Assembly (NCBI GenBank): GCA_945787595.1
Contig: CALZJV010000304.1
Span: 1 to 12,141, forward strand
Direction of reading: 5' to 3'
DNA length: 12,141 nt
Source: an uncultured Desulfobacterales bacterium
Lineage (GTDB): Bacteria; Desulfobacterota; Desulfobacteria; Desulfobacterales; JAFDCJ01
Every line of letters begins with the position of its first letter. The first letter of the stretch is position 1. Shown in pieces: positions 7,335-12,141 of this stretch. A program made the translations under genes and the position numbers. The notes under the pieces were generated by a model. That model did not search any database. It had not been told where the DNA came from and saw only the letters and a list, made by a program, of their open reading frames with translations.

Positions 7335-7855
7335 TCAGGTTTCTCCGTCTAAAATGATATTGCGAAATGGTTTAACGACAATATTCAATGTGGGGACACC
7401 GATCAAAGCCAATATCCTCGAACACACTGTAATTATAAAGAATATATGGATAATCATTTTATGTCAAGCAACTTTCTGAAAAATATTGTATGTTCAGGCA
7501 ATAAGCCCAATTCAATTTTGTCCGGATAATCAAACATTTTTCCCCAACTTTTTACTGAAAACACATTAGAATCAGAATAAGCCGCTCAAAAGTGATGAAC
7601 GGCTTAAGCCTCTCTCACTGACTATAATGCAATCATTCGCAGGGGGGGAGTTTATCACATGAAGCGCCAAAGGAACTCATCAATAGCCACTTATTATTTG
7701 TATTGGTATGGCGAATAATATTTACCAATCCGAACTCATAAATTTGCTAATTATCGTGGAACATTGCTCATCAGGCGCGCGGCTTTTTGCGTCGGCTGCA
7801 TTCGTCTTGTCAGCTTACGGCGGCAGGGCAAATATATTTATGTGCCCCGACTCGC
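7335..7855. other. Spacer between the IHF operon and the DUF423 gene
   Basis: Holds the promoter at 7439-7467 and a 7-bp inverted repeat (TAAGCCG 7578-7584, CGGCTTA 7600-7606) without a T-run. There is also a strong ribosome-site-like AGGGGGGGAG (7641-7650) before an ATG at 7659 that opens only 19 codons on the plus strand, perhaps a remnant. From about 7765 to 7855 the base composition turns GC-rich with no gene or terminator I can name. Confidence 0.4.
7439..7467 (-). promoter_or_regulatory. Candidate sigma-70 promoter of the small-gene/IHF operon
   Basis: On the minus strand TTGACA (7467-7462), exactly 17 bp, then TATTCT (7444-7439). Transcription would begin near 7432, about 98 nt before the 43-codon gene. 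A second TATAAT (7437-7432) lies just downstream but is too far from the same -35 box. Confidence 0.6.
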
Positions 7856-8224
7856 TCACGCTCTCCACGCTGCCCACGCTATGCATCCCCAGCCAGCCAG
7901 AAATGCCAATCCGCCAAGCGGCGTAATCGCGCCTAACCACTTTACACCGCTCACACTCAGCAGGTAAAGGCTGCCTGAAAAAAGGATAGTGCCAATGACA
8001 AACAGCCACCCGCCAATTCTTACGAGCCGGGAGGGCCATTTAGTATGAGCCCCAGCTACCGCGATCAGCGCGAAAGCATGATACATTTGGTATCGCACTC
8101 CCACCTCGAAGACCGACAGCATTTCGGGATCCAATCGACCTTGTAAACCATGTGCGCCGAACGCGCCTGCCGCAACTCCTACCAAGGCGGACAGTGTACC
8201 CAATAAAAAGAAGATCCGCTCCAT
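7856..8224 (-). CDS. DUF423 family small membrane protein (YgdD-like)
   Basis: 122 residues, the usual size for DUF423. Family marks: AGAFGAHGLQG near the N-terminus, then VGVRYQMYHAFALIAV and GGLAFLAGW near the C-terminus. Four hydrophobic segments (about 5-25, 45-62, 70-90, 95-120) predict an inner-membrane protein. The function of the family is unknown. The ribosome site is weak (GAG 6 nt before ATG). Upstream on the minus strand TTGAAT with GATATA at 17 bp, or TATACA at 19 bp, might be a promoter, though read-through from dinB, 128 bp upstream and in the same direction, is also possible. No anomaly seen. Confidence 0.9.
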   Translation of the reverse strand: MERIFFLLGTLSALVGVAAGAFGAHGLQGRLDPEMLSVFEVGVRYQMYHAFALIAVAGAHTKWPSRLVRIGGWLFVIGTILFSGSLYLLSVSGVKWLGAITPLGGLAFLAGWGCIAWAAWRA

Positions 8225-8352
8225 TATCTACTCATTTATTTAGGATGAAAGACCAAAAAAACCAATAAAGCATTGTATATCATTTCACGGATTCTCGGAT
8301 TCAAGCAAGTTAATGTAGCGAATAAGCCAACGAGCTCACATATCGGGCGCAT

Positions 8353-9513
8353 TTACTTCCACAAGAAACAGATCTTATGGACACCCTTGAAAGGTAAGAG
8401 AAGCTGTTTGCAAATTCCAATATTGGATTCTTGATCATCGAAATTTGAGATCGAGATACCCAACAGTCTGACCTTCTTAGTCCCGGCTTCGGTCTTAGCT
8501 AATAATGGTTTGATGTATTTCATTATTATCGAAGCGCTGTCTGCAGGTTCATCAATCGTAATGCTTCTGGTAACGGATTGGAAGTCATAATATTTTATTT
8601 TAAGTGTGATCGTCTGTCCTTTCGCTCCACGCTTGATCAATGAGTTCTCTAATCTGCCAGCGATATTTTCCAGTATCTCGAGCATCTGATCTCTATCGTT
8701 AATGTCCTCAAGGAGGGTGGTTTCTTTACCGATTGATTTCCTGATCCTGTTGGGTTCGACTGGTCTATCATCATTTCCATGGGAAATATTGTAAAAGTAG
8801 CCGCCTGACTTTCCAAAAAGATGAATTAATTGATCCTTTTTAAACTTTTTAAGATCGGCGCCGGTCTTAACCTCGAGGTTTAGCATTTTTTCTTCAGTGA
8901 CTTTTCCAACTCCAAAAAATTTCCTGATCGGCAATCTGTCAATAAACTCGTCTGCCATGTCAGGCGTAATGACCGTTATTCCATCTGGTTTGTTAATATC
9001 AGAAGCAACCTTTGCAATAAACTTATTGAAGGAGACGCCGGCGGACGCAGTTAGTTTGCCAGTTTTGTGATAGATTTTTCTTTTAATTTCCTTTGCAATT
9101 AGGGTAGCAGAGGTCATCCCTCTATAATTCTCAGTGACATCAAGAAACGCTTCATCCAAGGATAAGGGTTCGACAAGATCGGTGTATTCACAGAAAATTT
9201 CTCTTATATCAGTTGATACGGCTCTGTATGCATCAAATCTTGGCCGAATAAAAACAGCATCAGGACAAAGTTTATAAGCTGTCGATGATGCCATGGCCGA
9301 GTGAATACCAAATTTTCTGGCTTCATAGGAACACGCGGCCGAGTGAATACCAAATTTTCTGGCTTCATAGGAACACGCGGCGACCACACCTCGAGATTGA
9401 GGATCACCACCCACTATTACGGGTTTTCCTTTTAGCTCAGGTCGGTCTCTCTGTTCGACGGATGCATAAAAAGCATCCATGTCGATATGGATTATTTTTC
9501 GTATTGTCTGCAT
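8353..9513 (-). CDS. dinB: DNA polymerase IV (Y-family, DinB) with an internal 14-residue tandem duplication
   Basis: Translesion polymerase of 386 residues. Catalytic carboxylates are present: D11 in HIDMDAFYASVE, and D120/E121 in PLSLDEAFLDVT. Y16 sits at the aromatic steric-gate position. Thumb and little-finger domains follow. A beta-clamp-binding motif QLLLPF lies near the C-terminus, suggesting an intact end. Oddity: ACSYEARKFGIHSA, which carries the Y-x-x-R triphosphate contacts, occurs twice in a row (46-59 and 60-73). The DNA shows a perfect 42-bp duplication (9295-9381). Without the extra copy the protein would be 372 residues with D106/E107, near the positions in archaeal Dpo4. The frame is kept, but the insertion falls in the fingers beside the active site, so the enzyme may be inactive or altered. 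The ribosome site is weak; a CTGAA-AAG-TTCAG palindrome lies 34 bp upstream (9548-9560). Confidence 0.93.
   Translation of the reverse strand: MQTIRKIIHIDMDAFYASVEQRDRPELKGKPVIVGGDPQSRGVVAACSYEARKFGIHSAACSYEARKFGIHSAMASSTAYKLCPDAVFIRPRFDAYRAVSTDIREIFCEYTDLVEPLSLDEAFLDVTENYRGMTSATLIAKEIKRKIYHKTGKLTASAGVSFNKFIAKVASDINKPDGITVITPDMADEFIDRLPIRKFFGVGKVTEEKMLNLEVKTGADLKKFKKDQLIHLFGKSGGYFYNISHGNDDRPVEPNRIRKSIGKETTLLEDINDRDQMLEILENIAGRLENSLIKRGAKGQTITLKIKYYDFQSVTRSITIDEPADSASIIMKYIKPLLAKTEAGTKKVRLLGISISNFDDQESNIGICKQLLLPFKGVHKICFLWK
9295..9381 (-). repeat. Perfect 42-bp tandem duplication inside dinB
   Basis: Copy 9295-9336 is repeated without a mismatch at 9337-9378, and the identity runs 3 bp further (to 9381). 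The length is 14 codons, so the frame is preserved. Zero divergence, even at third positions, means a very recent duplication, or gene conversion, or an assembly error. Confidence 0.97.
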
Positions 9514-9547
9514 CTAATGGTTAGAATTTTGGATCGTTGATTCTTTT

Positions 9548-9560
9548 CTGAAAAGTTCAG
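9548..9560. promoter_or_regulatory. Palindrome upstream of dinB, possible operator
   Basis: CTGAA (9548-9552) and TTCAG (9556-9560) around a 3-bp centre, 34 bp before the dinB start codon. dinB genes are often under LexA control, but the CTG-N7-CAG spacing differs from the E. coli box, so the assignment is open. Confidence 0.25.
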
Positions 9561-9705
9561 CAAGTCCCCAGAGAAGTTTTAACTTGAAGAAGCGCCGAGA
9601 TTCCAGAAAAAAATGATATTATCAGATTTTTTATCTGAACTTTGTCCTGATCTGTCAAACAAATATGGTAATATAAGAGAATAATAGGGAAAGGATTGCG
9701 GTGTT

Positions 9706-10219
9706 ATGACAGAGATATTGAAGGTTCCTTTTAATCGGTCATATTGGGTTGTTCCCGAAAAGCTTCTTGCCGGTGGTTATCCTGGATCAGAAAATCCAAT
9801 CGAGGAGAAAAGAAATCTCAAGGGACTTATTCAAGCGGGAATCAGACATGTTATCAGTTTGATGGAACCTAAAGAATACAGTCGCTTGAACAACTCAAAA
9901 GCAGAAAATTTCGGTTACTTTCGACCAGATATCGATAAAGGATTTCTCCGTCCCAACTGAGCGTCAAATGGTTCGGATTTTAAATCAGATTGATATGTGC
10001 ATCAAATACGACAAACCAGTATGTGTCCACTGCTGGGGTGGCAAAGGCCGGACCGGTACCGTTGTCGGTTGCTATTTGGCACGACATCGAATTTCCACTG
10101 GAAATGATGTGATTGAAAAGATCAAGGAGCTTCGAAAAAACACCGAGGATTTTTCAGATCTGTCTCCCGAAACAAGAGGGCAGATTAACTTGGTTATCAA
10201 CTGGAAAAAAGGTTTGTGA
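9706..10219 (+). pseudogene. Dual-specificity/tyrosine-type protein phosphatase, split by a one-base insertion
   Basis: Two adjacent frames make one phosphatase. The first (9706-9960, 84 residues) starts MTEILKVPFNRSYWVVPEKL, with LLAGGYPGS and the strand HVISLMEP. The second frame (ATG 9968, to 10219) has the signature HCWGGKGRTG, that is C-x5-R with Cys at 10031-10033, then GCYLARH. At 9952-9960 the DNA reads CCCAACTGA. Removing one A (9955 or 9956) turns the stop into CCC ACT GAG CGT CAA ATG and joins the frames as ...FLRPTERQMVRILNQ, giving a protein of about 170 residues. The candidate general-acid Asp (IDKGFLRP) is in the first part and the catalytic Cys in the second, so neither piece should work alone. 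The stretch after SLMEP seems shorter than in relatives I remember, so a small earlier deletion is possible. A sequencing error or programmed frameshift is not excluded. Confidence 0.82.
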
Positions 10220-10511
10220 TTCGACTAAAGGCGGTATGGCATGGAGCAGGATTTTTGAGATATGATGGCAGAAAACATGATAATTTCGTAATGCTGTGGT
10301 CGGAATAGAAAAATAAAAGACCATATTAAAATTTTGGATCAGTAAGGAAAGATTTTTATTTGATATGGTATGAATATCTGAAATAAATATAGGCGGTTAA
10401 CAGTTCAGATATATAGCAGATAGCAACACCGTAGCCCTGAGAACCGGCATTGATGATATCACAGATTTAATGAAGCAGGAAATACCTTCGCTTTGTTGGA
10501 GGTATATGGAA
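10220..10511. other. AT-rich spacer between the split phosphatase and the cassette boundary
   Basis: No gene, terminator or RNA recognised. It ends at the attC-like site (10512). A minus-strand frame across 10397-10633 overlaps the TIR gene's 3' end and reads through the attC hairpin, so it is treated as spurious. Confidence 0.45.
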
Positions 10512-10583
10512 TCGTAACGTCTATACTCACTGGTTTTTACAGAGCGGAGCGGAGTAAAAATCCAGTTCAGCGAATTGTTAGGC
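10512..10583 (-). mobile_element. attC-like recombination site, 3' end of the TIR cassette
   Basis: On the minus strand: R'' GCCTAAC (10583-10577), then AATTC, a left arm ending ACTGGATTTTTAC, a 13-nt terminal loop, the right arm GTAAAAACCAGT, and GTTACGA (10518-10512) in the R' place. The arms pair over 12 bp with one unpaired base (A at 10561 on the minus strand) in the L''-side arm, as extrahelical bases do in attC. The R''-side spacer AATTC, followed by GCTGAAC, closely resembles classical 59-base elements. Total length is 72 bp. Weak point: R' departs from GTTRRRY, as could happen when the last cassette sits in a secondary or decayed site. Confidence 0.72.
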
Positions 10584-12046
10584 ATCGTTGATTGAGCGAG
10601 CATTACTTTTCCTGAGGAATGATTTGCTGCCATCCATTTTGAATTAGCGCATTTGCTTGCTCTTCGTTTCGCATATCACTAAAATGATTCAGGCTTTTTA
10701 TCACAGACTCCGCTTGTTTCTCAGTATCGCATGACATGAAAAGGAGACCGAAATATTCAGGGAATTTCTCATCAACCACAATTGCGTAGGCATTACGTCC
10801 ACGAGATGGCCACACACCGATCAAACCGACCACGCTGCCTGAAGGAAATGTTCGAACTCCGATATAGCTAGCCTCATCGCCGTTTATTCCTTCTGTGAGG
10901 TTAGTGTCAGGCAAATCCCTGAGTTTATCTCCAAGATGCAGTTGCGCAAGAGGATCGCTTCTCAAATCCTTGAAAATGTCAGCCTTGACAATCTGCATAA
11001 TCATTTCCTCATAATGCCAATTTGGTTTACCCTCTTTCTGGAGAACACGATCATGCACTTCAACACATACGTTTGCCATAACCGACATGTTTCGTGACCG
11101 TTCATTCACTTGCTCAGATGCATCAAAACGCAGGGGCATATCACTGTTTGGGAAAAACTCGGTTTCAGGGATCTTTGGTGCCTCGTTTGCGCTCTCAACA
11201 CCAAAAAAATGATCAATTTGAAGAGATAGAGGTAGCTGGATCGCTAAATTGGCCGCTCTTCTCATTTCCAACAAAGAATCAATCATGCGTATCTTTTCTC
11301 GATCGATTGCTGCAGCTGACCTTGGCTCTAGATGATTTGAAACACGCGCATCTGATTGCCTTCCTATCCGTTCAATTTCATCAAGTGCACTAAGTATCTC
11401 TAATGCATTGAGTTGCAAAGCCTGATCCGAAATTTGGGATATCTTTGGTTGAATAACGCCCAGTATCTCACCAAATGATGAGTACATAGCATGCAGGTCT
11501 ATTTCGGATGCCATGCGTGTAAATACGGCGCGACGATAACATGTGCTGATTATTTTCTTCACAATGGCTCTGTCAGCTTCGTTGAGATGTGAGATCGAAT
11601 GATCGTGATCGGGTCTTCCGAGTTTCCGCAGCAATAGCTTGTAAGCTTCTGCGTACCCTACGTCAGATAGAGTGATATACCCAACAACATCTGGTAGCCC
11701 TGGTAGGGCTACATCATCGATCCTTAAGCAAAGAATATAGTCGGAACGATCCTTCATAAACCTTGAGATGGCGTTTTGCCGTTCGAGGTTGGTCCATGCT
11801 TTTTCTATGTATTCTTTCGATACAATTACTAAGCAATGGCGAGCTTGATTTGCATATACATCTCCTAAGGTTATGGATAGGTCACGTCCCCAAAGTTCGG
11901 CCTGTTCAAATTGATCGTAAAAAACGGAATAGCCGGATGCGTCAAGACTGCGTGCGAAGGATTCAGCCAACGAGCGCTGTTCCCCGGCAAACGAAATTGC
12001 TATATCATATTTTGGCATATTCTGTCCTTTCTGGATGCATGCCCAA
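10518..12046 (-). mobile_element. Integron gene cassette carrying one TIR-domain gene (probably last of its array)
   Basis: Bounded by G^TTGGGC (cut after 12047 on the minus strand) and the G of GTTACGA (10518), giving 1529 bp. Contents fit a cassette: a 28-nt leader with a ribosome site but no room for a promoter, one gene, 19 bp, then attC in the same orientation. Expression would depend on transcription entering from the right. Further cassettes, and any attI and integrase gene, should lie right of the window. No integrase is visible here. Confidence 0.68.
10603..12018 (-). CDS. TIR-domain protein with an unrecognised C-terminal region; candidate defence effector
   Basis: 471 residues. 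The TIR domain covers about 1-135: KYDIAISFAGEQRSLAESFA (strand A, helix A), GYSVFYDQFEQAELWGRDL (BB-loop side), HCLVIVSKEYIEKAWTNLERQNA, where E79 after W75 fits the catalytic glutamate of NAD-cleaving TIRs, and ILCLRIDDVALPGLP. Residues about 145-290 look mostly helical; about 300-471 look alpha/beta (SYIGVRTFPSGSVVGLIGVW, AYAIVVDEKFPEYFGLLF). I recognise no known domain there, no membrane segment and no SAVED, STING or NB-ARC motif. Bacterial TIR effectors usually deplete NAD+ or make signal nucleotides after phage sensing; that role is inferred here. The ATG at 12018 has AAGGA 6 nt upstream (12025-12029 as TCCTT). It is the only gene in an integron-type cassette with no partner, so the C-terminal part may be the sensor. 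Confidence 0.88.
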   Translation of the reverse strand: MPKYDIAISFAGEQRSLAESFARSLDASGYSVFYDQFEQAELWGRDLSITLGDVYANQARHCLVIVSKEYIEKAWTNLERQNAISRFMKDRSDYILCLRIDDVALPGLPDVVGYITLSDVGYAEAYKLLLRKLGRPDHDHSISHLNEADRAIVKKIISTCYRRAVFTRMASEIDLHAMYSSFGEILGVIQPKISQISDQALQLNALEILSALDEIERIGRQSDARVSNHLEPRSAAAIDREKIRMIDSLLEMRRAANLAIQLPLSLQIDHFFGVESANEAPKIPETEFFPNSDMPLRFDASEQVNERSRNMSVMANVCVEVHDRVLQKEGKPNWHYEEMIMQIVKADIFKDLRSDPLAQLHLGDKLRDLPDTNLTEGINGDEASYIGVRTFPSGSVVGLIGVWPSRGRNAYAIVVDEKFPEYFGLLFMSCDTEKQAESVIKSLNHFSDMRNEEQANALIQNGWQQIIPQEK

Positions 12047-12141
12047 CGGGCTGCGAGATGAGCCGCAGTCGGCTGGGGGCGGAAATTGCGTTTTTTTGCA
12101 ATTTACCGTGCCAGCCGACCGAGCGCAGCGAAGCCCGAAGG
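12041..12141 (-). mobile_element. attC site of the preceding cassette, 3' part with R' core
   Basis: R' GTTGGGC (12047-12041 minus) fits GTTRRRY exactly and lies 22 bp before the TIR start codon. The rest folds as a long interrupted hairpin: GTCGGCTGG (12068-12076) with CCAGCCGAC (12111-12119), CGG (12080-12082) with CCG (12106-12108), AAATTGC (12083-12089) with GCAATTT (12098-12104), and GGGCT (12048-12052) with AGCCC (12132-12136), with small asymmetric bulges. The R'' half would be just past the right edge. Confidence 0.7.

Noticed and set aside
7335..7427. 30-codon GTG-start frame just before the 43-codon gene
   Set aside because: It starts only about 5 nt after the predicted transcription start, lacks a ribosome site, and is simply the same frame upstream of an in-frame TGA.
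7578..7606. 7-bp inverted repeat as an intrinsic terminator
   Set aside because: The 15-nt loop and absence of a T-run on either strand make termination doubtful.
7659..7718. 19-codon plus-strand frame behind a strong AGGGGGGGAG ribosome-site-like sequence
   Set aside because: Too short to support as a gene without homologues; mentioned only as a possible remnant.
10397..10633. 78-codon minus-strand open frame after the TIR gene
   Set aside because: It overlaps the TIR 3' end and translates the attC hairpin itself.
12088..12114. TGGCACG...TTGCA on the minus strand resembling a sigma-54 promoter ahead of the TIR gene
   Set aside because: The spacing between the GG and GC elements is one base too long, which sigma-54 does not normally tolerate, and the bases are explained by attC stem pairing.

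Overview
The window looks like a chromosomal stretch of a Gram-negative bacterium. It has an RND-type periplasmic adaptor, HtpG, a sigma-54 two-component pair, an IHF-alpha-like protein, DUF423 and DNA polymerase IV. Gene style and the mix of short dispersed intergenic repeats recall Desulfobacterota (Desulfobacterales-like genomes), but that is an impression from protein flavour, not a placement.

Left part (1-2962, mostly minus strand): the N-terminal end of an efflux adaptor runs off the left edge. A repeat-bearing spacer follows, then a complete htpG whose best promoter lies about 280 bp upstream, leaving a long leader with several possible hairpins. Middle left (3426-6421, plus strand): a membrane sensor histidine kinase and an NtrC-type response regulator form one two-gene operon. 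Its 3' flank (6422-6889) holds an 8-bp minisatellite and palindromic repeats rather than genes.

Middle (6890-9513, minus strand): an IHF-alpha-like gene sits behind a 43-codon small gene in a mini-operon with a good promoter. Next come a DUF423 membrane protein and dinB. dinB carries a perfect in-frame 42-bp tandem duplication over its nucleotide-binding motif. Then (9706-10219, plus strand) a dual-specificity-type phosphatase gene is split by a one-base insertion.

Right part (10512-12141, minus strand): this has the architecture of an integron gene cassette. A GTTGGGC core site with the 3' half of an attC hairpin precedes a single TIR-domain gene. The gene ends 19 bp before a second attC-like site (GCCTAAC...GTTACGA, with a stem and an extrahelical base). 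No integrase gene is in the window; by orientation it, or more cassettes, would lie to the right. The TIR protein has an unrecognised C-terminal region of about 330 residues and no partner gene inside the cassette, so it is a candidate stand-alone NADase-type (possibly anti-phage) effector. This is the most interesting item. The dinB duplication and the split phosphatase just left of the cassette are the next most interesting.
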